A DNA stretch of 64,000 nt from Trichobilharzia szidati (GCA_944472155.2 OX235272.1:107204020-107268019), one strand, 5' to 3'; counted from the first letter of the stretch, positions 53,231 to 63,790 are shown. A program made the numbers and translations. Notes: generated from the letters alone by a model not told the origin.

Positions 53231-53818
53231 AGAGACTGAACGACAATAAAAGATTATTTGTGTAGAGTATGAGAAACACTACAAAGTCGGTGATCACTTC
53301 TTGTATGCATCAGTGAATGCAAACTAAGAGTCAAGTGGCAGACTGATAACTTATCTGTCATTTCAATGCAAAGAGACATTTATAAGTACGAATCTAATCG
53401 GCAGACATGCTGATTTATTGACCAGTGAAGAACACGTCACACACAGTTAAAAGGTTAAACGTCTAGTCATCAAAATTATTAATATAAATAAAAGCAAACG
53501 TGAGAAAAGATTAAAGAATAATTATGCAAGATGACAATCTCTTATTTGTTACCAAAGTGTCTTCCACTTCGTTATCGGAGTTCTGAACGTTAGTACAAAC
53601 TAATTTCCATACGTGGATTCATTCAGACGACTGTATAAAATATCAGTTCGTGACTCATTTATTGCTCGACTCCTATTCTTCAAATGCCCACAGAATCCTG
53701 CTTTCGGTATACACTTTCACAGTCATTATCCCTCGACATTACCACTTTTCGGTCCTTCCTATAAGCTCACTACACAAACAGTATTGAAATACAAGATTAA
53801 GATGAAATTTGCAACTTA
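53231..53818. other. unassigned stretch
   Basis: Nothing recognised. Confidence 0.4.
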
Positions 53819-54300
53819 GTTCTCTAACTGATATCAATTCGTGATCAACTCGTAAAACAAATCTGATCCCTACAGTCCAACTCTTGAAAATTAATCTGAT
53901 GCTCGCTAGTGACTTGCTACAGGACGGAATTCCCTGAAGTTCTAGTGAGAAGTCGTGGCTAGTGAGAGGTGCATCCAGTCAAGTGTGAGGATGGATATCC
54001 CGCCGATGAGATTGGTTGGTGCCAGTCGCGCTAAATCACGAATTGGTAGAAATTAGAACTCATGGATTGCCCATTGATTCAGGTGTAACCCAGTGGTTGA
54101 ATTGTATACGAGCTCGCCTTGTAACTGTAAGATCGTGAGTTCGACTATTGGCAGTGAGTGCGTACTGCCGATGATTCCCAAACTAGGATTAAATAACTTT
54201 CCAGTACTTTTTGGCTAGTTTTCAATGTTTCTCTAAGTGATATCAATCTGTGATCAAGTCGTTAAAACAAATCTAATCCTTACAAACTAACTATTGAAAA
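53819..54300 (+). repeat. HH-D tandem array, one unit plus part of another
   Basis: TTCTCTAACTGATATCAATT (53819) recurs as TTCTCTAAGTGATATCAATC (54231), a period of 412 bp. The complete unit has the upstream part, head (CAGTGGTTGAATTGTATACG), box B-like GAGTTCGACTAT, and a hammerhead with core CCGAUGA, stem II UUCC/GGAU but UAAA for GAAA. Confidence 0.85.
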
Positions 54301-54364
54301 CACATATATGTGTGACATATTGTCACAGCAACAAAATGAATGATAATATCGATAATGACATAGT

Positions 54365-55550
54365 CATAATAGCTTTATTTCTAACAGTACTTCTGGAATA
54401 AATATGGAATTTTCAGCATGTACCACAGAAGTGTATCTAATATTTTCATTACAAGGGTAATAATGAGAACACGCCATTTACATTGAAAATACTGTTCAGT
54501 AAGGAAATGAATATTAAATTAAGTATTGACCATAATGTAGCAGTGAAAAAAATGGGGCCGCTTACTTAGAGTTCCACAATCAGTTGGTAATGCCCTTCCT
54601 GACTTACATTTCTCTCATCACATAAAAGGGTGTGCTTGCCAAATCAGGTATTTTAGAGATTTTGTACTTAGTTACCCGAGCATGAAGTCTTCTATAGTTG
54701 CTTCAAGTTTTCCTACCTGATGAGATGCAAGCGAGGAGAGGGTCGTGTATAGAGAGGGGGATGCTGAGAGTCTGACAAGATAATATTTGCTAATTTCTCG
54801 CATCATTCCATGTGTCTATCTACAATAGTATTAACGAGTTGGTTTGGTAACACCCGACTCGCTCTACTGACGATTTTTATTACCCTTCCCATTGTAACGA
54901 AGTCTTTCGCAAGTAGCCTGGGAAAGATTAAGTTGTGGACGAGCAGTAAAGAAGCATAGGAAGGACACGAGAATTAACAGACTGTGACAACAGAATGCTA
55001 GATCGTCTTCACTTCCTTCCTTACTTAGAACGTCAAACAAAATATCTTTCTGGAAACTAATATGGTGTGGGAAGCCCAGGGAGGGTGACCAGTGCCACCT
55101 GTGATAATGGAACTGTGCAAACTGACCAGTCCATCTAAATGAAAGTGAAATTTACCACCTGACAATTGGAGCGATTCAGCTTAAGACAATTTGACGGGGC
55201 CCATTGACTGATAAAAAGTTATGCATTTTGGAAGAGTGAGACTGAGAAGTAACCGTTGGCATAGAAACAGTCAGATCATCGGCATACTTAACAAAATTGG
55301 CTTTGTCAGAATATGTGTGTGTTTGGGGAGGGGAACAAATCATGTAGAAGGAAGAGAGCAGATAGGGAGAAAGAACAGCTCCTTGAGGAACAACAGGAGG
55401 TAGAGTAAGTGAAGCAATGACGGATTTCCCATTGTAAACAGTGTACTGCCTCCTATCAGAAAAAATAGGAATGCAACCAACCACCACAAAAGAGGCCTAG
55501 GTACAGAGTCAAAGGCATATGTGTAATCTACGGAGTCACACTGAACATAT
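54365..55550 (-). pseudogene. CR1/jockey-like LINE, RT fragment and 3' end
   Basis: From right to left: motif A DSVDYTYAFDSVPRPLLWW, a frame change, the block YNGKSVIASLTLPPVVPQGA, VLSPYLLSSFY (motif B) and KYADDLTVSM (motif C, catalytic Asp pair present), then a region with stops (ATCERLRYNGKGNKN, ASHQVGKLEATIEDF) to the 3' tail at about 54365-54450. The VPQGAVLSP and YADDL motifs distinguish it from the RTE family (GVRQGCLLSP, FADDI). It fits the CR1/jockey group, as known in schistosomes; the exact clade is uncertain. Confidence 0.7.
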
Positions 55551-55552
55551 TT

Positions 55553-55995
55553 TTGTTATTATTTATTTATCATTCCTTTGGGTTCCTAGGGGAACATAGA
55601 GCTTTAACTGCACGTCTCCACTTGCTTCTGTCCTCTCCTGTACTTTTCACCTGCATCCATGTTAATCCATACTGTTTCAACTCCTCTTCATCCGATCTCC
55701 TCCATGTCACCCTTGGACGTCACTACTTGCCGCTTCCCTTCCGGGTTCCACTCGAGCAATGGCCTGACGCGCGATGTCACCCAGTGGCCTCCTCAGCGAG
55801 TGTCCAATCCATCTCTACTTTCTTCTGCATATTTGTTGAGCGATTGGTTCTTGTTTTGTTTTTTCCCATAGTTTCTTGCTGGTGATTCTTCCCGGCCACC
55901 TAATCTTCAGTACAGAGCGAAGACAGTTGTTGATAAAGGTCTGCAACAGGCTGTTGGAAATATTCTTTGTGACTCGCCAAGTTTCTGATCCGAAA
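55553..55995 (-). pseudogene. RTE-B, short 3' copy
   Basis: 3' end complementary to GTTAAAGCTCTATGTTCCCC, then the C-terminal coding end in broken frames, truncated at the TWRVTKN block. It lies just upstream of the CR1-like RT remnant, on the same strand. Confidence 0.9.
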
Positions 55996-56324
55996 TATTT
56001 CTAAAGGTATGTCAATCAGCATTTGAGTTTTAGATAACACCTAACAGACTCTAAATCACGTAACACATAAACAAGGAGTGACTAAAACAGAATTAAGTTA
56101 ATAGTTTGAGTGATATAATATAACTGAAAGGAATGAGTAAAGTTCAGCTGTGAATGAAAGTAGATCATATCAAGATCAGTGTCATAAACTCAGTAGAAGT
56201 GAAATAATGGGAAAAAATGAAAAGTAAAACAAATTATGCGTCAAGTGTTCAGACAAGTCAGGTTCATCTCAAAAGTTTATATCATGCCCTTTAGCATAAT
56301 TTATTCTTACAGCCGGTGAACTAA
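55996..56324. other. unassigned stretch
   Basis: Nothing recognised. Confidence 0.4.
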
Positions 56325-57420
56325 TATTAATGTAAGATTAGAACTTGGGCATTACGATAGAATGTAATTCCATATTAGATAAGTTTACCTGATATAACAC
56401 ATAGTGGGTGTACCAGTATTAAATGCCTGGATAACATTTTGGGCACAATCTATTGCTTATAATTATACCAATTTATTCAATAAGAAATATGGGCAGTCGA
56501 AATGACGCAATACCTTTAGAAAACAGAAAGATTGAGCGAAGAAATATTTACTTTTCAATTAGATCCTCATCTCTGGCTCTACTCTAATATATGTAGCATT
56601 TTTATTACAATACACAACAGTTCACCAAACAAGTGGCGATATGTTTGTTAACAATAATTAAACAGTGTCAAAATGTCAATTGGTTGATACCTAACGAAGA
56701 AAATCAATACACATTTAAAAGGTAGAAGTGGTTAGAATAAATTAATTTTACAAGAATAACACGTAATTAAAGATAAAGTGGTCAAAATAAATAAAAATAA
56801 AATAATTTGGACAATTATAATTTTTATAGTTTTTAAAGGTTTAGTGGGAGGGGGCGACGTAGTCCTGTTTATGCATTCTTGTAACGATGGCCACGGTAAG
56901 GAAAGTGGCTGCACAAATTTCTTCTGAACACATAGACTTGGCTTCTTCAGGTGGATTCCGATTGCTTCAGCTGTCTGTAGAAGACGAACTCGTAGAGCAA
57001 AATTAAGATTAGTAGGAATGCGATAAATAATTTTAAATGCAGTATTCACATCAAACTTGTGCTCAGTATCAACAAGGTGTGCTAAAATAGAACTACGAAT
57101 AGATCTTGTTTGTCCCTTGCTTAACTGTGTTCGATGACGTTCGGAAATACGATGATGAACCTGCCTAATTTTACGCCCAATGTAGCTGGCTCCACAGCTG
57201 CAGTCAAACTGGTAGATACACATAGAGGAGGCAAATTTAGGTAGTTTATCCTTATTTCTCGAACATAAAATACCTTTAACAGATATATGGAAAATTGCAA
57301 TGAACAGCAAGGGAGAGAGAGAGGAAATTATGAAGTCTTTGTGAATAAAGTCATATGATTATAAGCAATAAATTGTGCTCTAAACGTCATCGACTTATTT
57401 CTACTGTATCACTGTGTTCT
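56325..57420 (-). mobile_element. PLE-7 with inverted 3' piece at its 5' end
   Basis: Endonuclease frame 56860-57310, 3' region to about 56325. The 3' motif TATAAGCAATAGATTGTGCC (minus, about 56440-56470) recurs on plus at 57352-57375 (TATAAGCAATAAATTGTGCT) directly upstream of the frame, so again an inverted 3' piece caps the truncated 5' end. Confidence 0.8.
56732..57310 (-). CDS. PLE-7 GIY-YIG endonuclease
   Basis: 192 codons without a break. After an N-terminal stretch (ILCSRNKDKLPKFASS), MCIYQFDCSCGASYIGRKIR supplies GIY (IYQ), a Cys pair and YIG. Then HHRISERHRTQLSKGQTRS, HLVDTEHKFDVNTAFKIIYR, LLQTAEAIGIHLKKPSLCVQ, PLSLPWPS, where related proteins stop; the remaining 47 residues are hydrophobic and are probably read-through into the 3' UTR. 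Most complete endonuclease frame of its type here. No RT upstream. Confidence 0.85.
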   Translation of the reverse strand: MLFIAIFHISVKGILCSRNKDKLPKFASSMCIYQFDCSCGASYIGRKIRQVHHRISERHRTQLSKGQTRSIRSSILAHLVDTEHKFDVNTAFKIIYRIPTNLNFALRVRLLQTAEAIGIHLKKPSLCVQKKFVQPLSLPWPSLQECINRTTSPPPTKPLKTIKIIIVQIILFLFILTTLSLITCYSCKINLF

Positions 57421-57892
57421 ATGTCAAATGAACGGATCTAATATTCAGCGAAGATTATTCCCTCGATAACGTCTTCATCAGGCCCTACAATTATTTGCTA
57501 AAGAGGCTTTCAAAGTCATCTACCGTATGCCAACCAACTAATCTTAACTTTAACTCAGCAGTTCGTCTACTACATATTTATTGCTGAGACTGGCTGTTGG
57601 AATCTACATTAAGTAGTCTAATCTGTGCATCCGAAAGAAGTTGGTTAAAATACTGTCGTTACCTCGCTGACTAGCCATCAAGGTTTTAATGATCTTCAAT
57701 TTATTGTGAAAATTTACTTTATTTTATTTGATATTCTATTTAGTGGAGCATTACACTTTTATGCTTATTACTATAACTTGTGCATCTTTGTTGAATTGTG
57801 GTAATTCCATTGTGGTCGATAGTATTTAAAAACACCAATATTGTTACTGACGAATATTCTAGAATATTCTATGTACATATACATATGTATAT
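57421..57892. other. unassigned stretch
   Basis: Nothing recognised. Confidence 0.4.
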
Positions 57893-58170
57893 ATATGATG
57901 GAGAAGATTTGTAGCTCAGGTGGATGATTTTACTGTGGTTGTGTTCTCTGAGCTGGATAGTTAATTTGTGAACCTTTTATCGCCCTACTGGGAATATCTA
58001 ATCACGTTCAAGGTCACCTACCAGGAGAAATGACTAATAAACTCGTGGAGAAATCTAAAAGCTCACTTCAACAAATTGAAGTATGCATTGAAGATGTTGC
58101 CTAGTAGGGTAATGAAAGCTTCGCAAATTTACTGTCCAGCTCAGACAACACAACCACATCAACATATTTA
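57893..58170. mobile_element. PLE-6 3' ends, head-to-head pair
   Basis: Plus piece 57996-58170 (AAGGTCACCTACCAGGAGAA, GGTAATGAAAGCTTCGCAAA) matches 39125-39300; the minus piece 57893-57995 is the reverse of its outer part (AGCTCAGGTGGATGATTTTAC). No coding sequence. Confidence 0.75.
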
Positions 58171-58256
58171 TATATATGTGGTTGTAGAGCCAGAAGAGGA
58201 AATCAAGGATAAGGATATTCTTTTCTCAATTTTTTGCTTTCTAATAGTCTAAATGG

Positions 58257-58490
58257 ATGCGTCGGTGGCACAGTGGTTAGGACGCTCGCCGACCATGCAT
58301 ATGGCCGGGGATTCGGATCCCTGCTGATGCACTCCTTAACCTCGTTAAGCCAGAAATTAAGCTGGTAAAGGGGAAAGGTTGGGCATGAGGCTAGCAACCC
58401 ATCCCGTAAAAATAAACACTGCTAAAGAAACTTCAAGCCTCTAGTTTGAAGCCCTATGTTCCACTGGGAACTTGAAGGAATAAAAAAATA
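58257..58490 (+). mobile_element. SINE-T1, full length
   Basis: Head GCGTCGGTGGCACAGTGG, box B-like GGGGATTCGGATCC, body, and tail GAAGCCCTATGTTCCACTGG plus GAAGGAATAAAA. TCTAAATG at 58249-58256 and 58491-58498 is a likely target duplication. Confidence 0.9.
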
Positions 58491-58734
58491 TCTAAATGAA
58501 TATTTTCACTAAATTATATGTCCCTATTAACTAGGGAGTTCTTATTATTATTGTTATTATTAACAGCACTATTGTTTTCAGCGACATCGAATCAATAATG
58601 TCAGCAGATTACAGTTCAAAAGTGACAGTGTGCATAAATATAACTTTAAACTGAGTGTCAGATAAATTAAAGGAAAAGGAATACAGAATTTACGAATTTA
58701 TAGGTTCCACAACAGGTCAGGGTAGCTCCATTAT
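58491..58734. other. unassigned stretch
   Basis: Nothing recognised. Confidence 0.4.
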
Positions 58735-59210
58735 AGATAAGATTTTATTCTGATAAATAATACAGTGTAATAAGGTAATATTTAACTCAAGACCACGCCT
58801 CCAGCACAAATTATTACTGCTCATAATCATATCAAGTCACTCACTCACTCACACAACTTTCTTGCTTCATTTATATACATGAGTGGAATTGATGATTAGA
58901 CATTTGAATAAAAATCAATCAACATAAGATAATGTACATTCCGAAATAATAATATTGGTGGTATCAATCAAATACAGTCAGATGTGAAATAAGACGAGTG
59001 TTTTTATAGTCAAAACAAGTAACTTGTCAGAATGTTGTGATGTACGTGAATTGAAATGGAATTTTAAGCTTATTTATTATCCTCCTGTGATTTGTCTGAC
59101 TCGTGGGAATAATATCTTCCATATCTGTGGTATTTGCATTGAGTCATTTCTGTTGCATGTGTTGGGTGTAGATTCACTCGATTAACCAGTTAGGATTCAG
59201 TAATCAATAT

Positions 59211-59457
59211 CTTTCGCTTTCTATTGTTTTTCCTTCACGTTCCCCAGTGGAACATAGGGCTTCAACCTGGAGGCTTGAAGTTTCTGTAGCAGTGTTTATT
59301 TTACAGGATGGGGTTGCTAGCCTCATGCCCAACCTTTCCTCTTCACCAGTCTTATTACTGGCTAAGCGAAGTAGAGGATTGCGTCTGTGGCAGGGGATCG
59401 AACCCCGGACCATGTGCATGGTCGGCGAGCGTCCTAACCGCTATGCCACCGACAACC
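59211..59457 (-). mobile_element. SINE-T1 nested in PLE-3
   Basis: The minus strand begins GTCGGTGGCATAGCGG, with box B GGGGTTCGATCCC, and ends with the RTE-like tail and an A-rich tract at 59211-59235. Confidence 0.9.
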
Positions 59458-59459
59458 CA

Positions 59460-59656
59460 TAAATCTGAATGTTCCTTTTTTACGAGTTGATCACGGATTG
59501 ATATCGCTGAGAGAACCATCGAAAACCAGGGGGTAACGGACAGCTGTTTCATTCTAGTTCCGAAATCATCGGCAGTACGCACCCACTGGGATTCGAACCC
59601 ATGACCTTCCGGTTACAAGACAAGCTCGTATACCATTCAGCTACTGGGACCCCTCG
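59460..59656 (-). mobile_element. HH-D (CCGAUGA subtype) nested in PLE-3
   Basis: Head GTCCCAGTAGCTGAATGG with box B GGGTTCGAATCCC, then the hammerhead: stem I GUACUG, core CCGAUGA, stem II UUUC/GAAU, GAAA, stem III ACAGCUGU. The 3' end lies at 59480. The box A and B motifs are among the best kept in the family. Confidence 0.85.
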
Positions 59657-60384
59657 CTCTCTACACCTACTTATATTTCTTCTTAGAATTTTAGCCCTCT
59701 CCTAACCTATTCTGTGATTGTGTGTCAATGCATGCATGAAGTGAAATGCGGTTTCTTCCTAAATTACTTATCTTCTCGTGGTCAATCATTCTAATCTTAG
59801 CTAAATTCTTATGTTGTGACAATCTGACTACCCTCGACCTACTAGTTTGACCTATGTGGTTGACCACAACTCACGGTAATTGCAAGGTACTTTGTAAATT
59901 ATTTTATTTTGTTTAATTGGGTCCACCGGGTCTTTTCGTCTACAAAGCCTGTCCTTGAGTGAGTTTGTAGGTTTAAGTGCCACAACTCTTATTCCTGCTT
60001 TATTGAGAATCCTACATATGGCCTCAGATGTCTCCTCCTTATATGATGAAACTAATAATGATAACATAAATAAGAGAGAATATAAGGCATCTACAGTTAT
60101 ACGATTTAACACTAATATTATTTCTGAATGTACATTATTTTATATTGATTTTTATTCAAATGTCTAATCATCAATTTCACTCATGGATAATAATGAAGCA
60201 AGAAAGTCGTATGAGTGAGTGACTTGATATGATTATGAGCAATAATAATTTGTGCTCGAAACGTGGTCATAAGTAGTACATATTGCTGTATAACACTACA
60301 TTGTGTGTTTTATCAAAAATAAAATCTTATCGATATAGGAGTTATACTCTACCATAGTGCCCAAGTTTTATACTTATAGGTCGA

Positions 60385-60640
60385 GGTAGATGTTTCAAAA
60401 ACAGACTGTAATGGTCTCTAACGTTAAGAGTATTGTGGCTCCCAGAGGTCTTTTGAGGCTTATTTGATACCCAGAAGATGATAGAAAAAGATTCTTCAAT
60501 TGTTGCCCTTTTTGAACCAGGTGGGTTAATATCCACTTTCTGATGGCTTTTACTGCACCTTTTTTTCAGGCACACCGGTGGGTGTTCCACAGCACGAAAA
60601 ACTATATTCCTAGAGCAATGGCATAATATCACTTACAGAC
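60385..60640 (-). pseudogene. PLE RT N-terminal fragment
   Basis: The minus strand reads RCSKSHQKVDINPPGSKRAT, IEESFSIIFWVSNKPQKTSG, SHNTLNVRDHYSLFLK. The IEESFSIIFxV block recurs at 53000-53150 upstream of an RT, which places it before the RT domain. Confidence 0.6.
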
Positions 60641-60819
60641 GCTTTTGAACTGTTATATATTGATATTATTGACTCTATGTTGTCTACAAAACATTAATTT
60701 TGTTAATAACGACAATTCCTTAACTATTACGGACACATAATTGCAGAACCTCGTGAAGAAGTTAGAGAAAAGAATAATCTCTGTTCAATTATCTGTCTTT
60801 TGAAAATTATGATTAGTCT

Positions 60820-61500
60820 TCATATCACTATACACAGTAAACAAAATAAGTTTGTACACGTAATCGTCCGTTAATCTTAATAAATATATCAAAACAAAGA
60901 TCATGGTGACAGGGATTAAAGAAAAGGAGTCTAAAGCTTTTGAAATGGTATTTGTGACATAAAATAATATTTCTGTGTCGAATTCCTTCTCTAAGTGTGA
61001 ACTGAATTGCTGGATAGCAGCTGTTGAAGAAGTCCAAGATATTCTTCAGATTTGCCTCAATGTTGGAGATAATAAAAGTGTCGTCCACGTTTCTCTTGTA
61101 AAACCCAAAGTTATCAGTCATTTTCTTTAGATGTGTGTTTTCTAGTTTTGACATGAAAAAATCTGCAAGCAACGGGCCAAGTAGTGAGTCCATAGCTCTA
61201 CCATCTTTTTGTCAGTATATTTCGTTATTGAAAGAGAATTGGACGTTTAGGGTGTATCTCAGTAGGCGTTCCTTTAAATATTCAGTGGGTATACCAATAT
61301 TCATCCCATTTGAATCAGTATTTTCGCATATGTAATGGGACGTTTGTAAACAATGATACCACATCTTGTGAGAACATGGTTTGGTTGAAAAAATTGATGT
61401 TTTCAATGGAGCTGACAAAGTCTAAGGAGTCTTTGAGTGAATGTCAAGAAACTTGCCTTCTTTATGGTTCTAGTCGGTCTAATAGCCATTGGGCAATGTG
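60820..61500 (-). pseudogene. PLE-2 reverse transcriptase fragment, copy 2
   Basis: Motif B region MDSLLGPLLADFFMSKLE and motif C (RNVDDTFIIS) are open at 60828-61193; SHYICENTDSNGMNIGIPTE and LNVQFSFNNEIY are in another frame. Better kept than copy 1 (GPLLAD intact). The reading extends into the 3' flank to 60828. Confidence 0.85.
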
Positions 61501-61519
61501 GTGATAAGGTGAATTAGTC

Positions 61520-62069
61520 TTATCAAGAATGTGTAGAAGAAGTATATGTTCCTTGTACACTTTTGGTATATTTAAACCAAACGGCTTCAGCGATTTAAAA
61601 GTTTCAGCGCCATTGAGTGATTCACTTTTTTCAGCTTTCGGAGAATGTCTGTTATTTTTTGTTCAGTTTCAGTCCGTAGACGACACTTTCATTATCTTCA
61701 ACAGTGAGGAGAACTTACAGAACGTCTTCAACTTCTTCAACATTTGCCATCTGGCAATTCACTTCACACTTGGAGAAGGGATCCGACATAAAAATGTCTT
61801 TTCTAGACGTCCAGTTGGCAAGATGTGAACAAGACGGGACACTAAAAAGATTCATCTACGGAAAAAACGACACAGAACGGACAACTTACTAACTTTCACA
61901 GTTGAGTGCCCCTATAAATATAAAATAATATCATTTATCAGTTGTTTATATTACATTAATGTGAACTGCACTCACAATTCATTACTGTGTAAAGCAAATT
62001 GCAGACTGCATAATGAAGAACATTAGTTACTTCAATAAAAACATATCTTTCCAGATGATACGGATATTT
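61520..62069 (+). pseudogene. PLE-2 RT fragment, inverted, copy 2
   Basis: SVDDTFIIFNSEENLQNVFN (motif C), the FNICHLAIHFTLGEGIRHKN region, then shifted to LKRFIYGKNDTERTTY (motif E). Same head-to-head structure as 1-1090. It runs into sequence that continues at 63899 after the RTE insertion. Confidence 0.8.
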
Positions 62070-62083
62070 TGTCTAATAAATTA
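62070..62083. repeat. target-site duplication, left
   Basis: TGTCTAATAAATTA, repeated at 63899-63912. The uninterrupted site is seen once at about 1157-1170. Confidence 0.9.
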
Positions 62084-62293
62084 TTATATTATTATTTCCT
62101 TTAATTCCTAGAGGAACATAGGGCTTCAGCCATGCGTCTCCATTGCGTTCGGTTTTCTGCTGTAGTTTTCACCTGGCTCCAAGTCTGCCCACACGCTTTC
62201 AATTCCTCTTCACATGATCTCCTCCAGGTCACCCTTGGACGACCAACTCGTCGCTTCCCTTTCGGGTTCCACTCGAGGGCTTGTCTAGTGATG

Positions 62294-63442
62294 TCACTTG
62301 CTGGTTTCCTCAGAGTGTGTCCAATCCATCTCCATTTCTTCCTGCCTATTTGTTTCACAATCGGTTCCTGCTGTGTTGGTTCGCTCCCAGAGATCTTTGT
62401 TGCTGATCCTCTCCGGCCATTTGATCTTGAGTATTGAGCGAAGGCATTTGTTAATGAAGGTCTGTAGCTTGTTTGAGGTGCTCTTTGTGACGCGCCAAGT
62501 CTCTGATCCGTATAGTAGTACTGACTTCACATTGGAGTTGAAAATCCGGATCTTATTTTTGACGCTGAATGCTGTTGACCTCCACACTGACTTGAGAGTA
62601 ATGAAAGCTTGCCTTGCTTTCCCGATCCTCGATTTGATATCCTCGTCAGTTCCGCCTGTAGTTGAAACAATGCTTCCCAGGTAGGTAAAGGAGGTTGTTT
62701 CTTTCAGGTTCCTTCCATTTATGCTGATGGCTGTCTGTTGTTGTTGCTGTTGGTGGTGTTGCCCAGGAATCTTCATTACCTCTGTTTTATCTATGTTCAC
62801 TTGAAGTCCTATCTTTGCTGCTTCTTCTGCCAATTTGTTGCTTTTCACTTGCATATCTTCCAGTTTGTGGGAAATCAGACATATATCATCGGCGAAATCC
62901 AAATCCTCCAAGGCTTTTGTGTCGGTCCATTTTATGCCTGTTCCCTCGTTGGTTGCCGTTGTCTGCCGCATTATCCAATCAACTGCAATCAGGAAGATCA
63001 TTGGTGACAGTAGACAGCCTTGTCTCACTCCTGTCCTCACTTCGAAGGATTCCGTGAGCCTCCCGTTGTGGATTACTTGGCATGCAGCGTTGTCATACAG
63101 CTGTTGGATGAGATGAATAATTGTCGGCGGCACCCCGTAGTAGCGAAGTAGTTGCCAAATCACCTCTCGATCGACGCTGTCGAAAGCTTTCTCAAAATCG
63201 ATGAAGTTGAGATAGAGAGGTGACTGCCATTCCAAACTTTGTTCAATGATAATCCGTAGGGTGGCGATTTGGTCAATGCATGACTTGTTCCTCCTGAATC
63301 CGGCCTGTTCCGGACGAAGTTTTTCATCTAGGGCTTGTTTAATTCTCTCCAGGATGATGCGACATAGTATCTTGCTTGGAATGGATAGAAGCAAGTCCCT
63401 ATTCGGCTGAGGAGAAGTTACAAAGTTCGAAACCAATGTCAA
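62294..63442 (-). CDS. RTE-A reverse transcriptase, internally deleted
   Basis: 382 codons; the first 18 are derived from the 5' UTR side of the deletion. Then IPSKILCRIILERIKQALDE, AGFRRNKSCIDQIATL, motif A LYLNFIDFEKAFDSVD (residues 77-91, Asp82), motif B GVRQGCLLSPMIFLI (138-152), motif C DFADDICLIS (182-191), VNIDKTEVMKI, a Gln run (about 231-236), TYLGSIVSTTGGTDEDIKSR, NVKSVLLYGSETW. The catalytic Asp residues are intact. Near 62390 a 4-base difference from RTE-B shifts the frame; the lost C-terminus (WRWIGHTLRKPASDITRQAL, VGRPRVTWRR) continues in another frame at 62101-62358. Confidence 0.9.
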   Translation of the reverse strand: MTLVSNFVTSPQPNRDLLLSIPSKILCRIILERIKQALDEKLRPEQAGFRRNKSCIDQIATLRIIIEQSLEWQSPLYLNFIDFEKAFDSVDREVIWQLLRYYGVPPTIIHLIQQLYDNAACQVIHNGRLTESFEVRTGVRQGCLLSPMIFLIAVDWIMRQTTATNEGTGIKWTDTKALEDLDFADDICLISHKLEDMQVKSNKLAEEAAKIGLQVNIDKTEVMKIPGQHHQQQQQQTAISINGRNLKETTSFTYLGSIVSTTGGTDEDIKSRIGKARQAFITLKSVWRSTAFSVKNKIRIFNSNVKSVLLYGSETWRVTKSTSNKLQTFINKCLRSILKIKWPERISNKDLWERTNTAGTDCETNRQEEMEMDWTHSEETSK

Positions 63443-63752
63443 AAGATAGGTCGCTATGAGAGCTATCCATTGATATATAACTTCACCTAAGTCCTAGCCT
63501 CCCTAGAAAAAAAAAAAAAAATTTTGGCAGCATAACCCCAGAGGGCGCAAGCCCAGATATCAAAGATCCTGGGGAGGGCTGAGGAGGAGCTACAAGGGTC
63601 GAAACCACTGTCTAAAGATAGATCTAGTCGAGAGCTACCGATTGATACATAGCTTTCCTATGCCAAAGCATCCCTAAACAAACTTAGACCGTATGGTCCC
63701 TAAAGCCCTAGCATAGTAAACATCACGCTAAAACCTGGCCTAAACATGAAAG

Positions 63753-63790
63753 CTAATAATAAAAATAAAATAAAAATAAATAAAACTTAC
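63753..63790 (-). other. possible 38-nt mini-intron in RTE 5' UTR
   Basis: On minus, GTAAGT (63785-63790) is followed after an AT-rich run by TTATTATTAG (AG at 63753-63754). Very short introns are reported in schistosomes, but chance is quite possible. Confidence 0.2.

Larger units (their letters stand above)
58735..60380 (-). mobile_element. PLE-3 with inverted 3' copy and two nested insertions
   Basis: The 3' region 58738-58950 (minus) is mirrored on plus at 60112-60375. The endonuclease N-terminal part is open on minus at 59852-60112 (YKEETSEAICRILNKAGIRV, LKPTNSLKDRLC, IIYKVPC). Between the endonuclease and the 3' region, SINE-T1 (59228-59457) and HH-D (59460-59655) have inserted. The plus repeat has the motif GAGCA...UGCUCGAAAC, GUGGUC (60238-60275). 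Confidence 0.85.
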
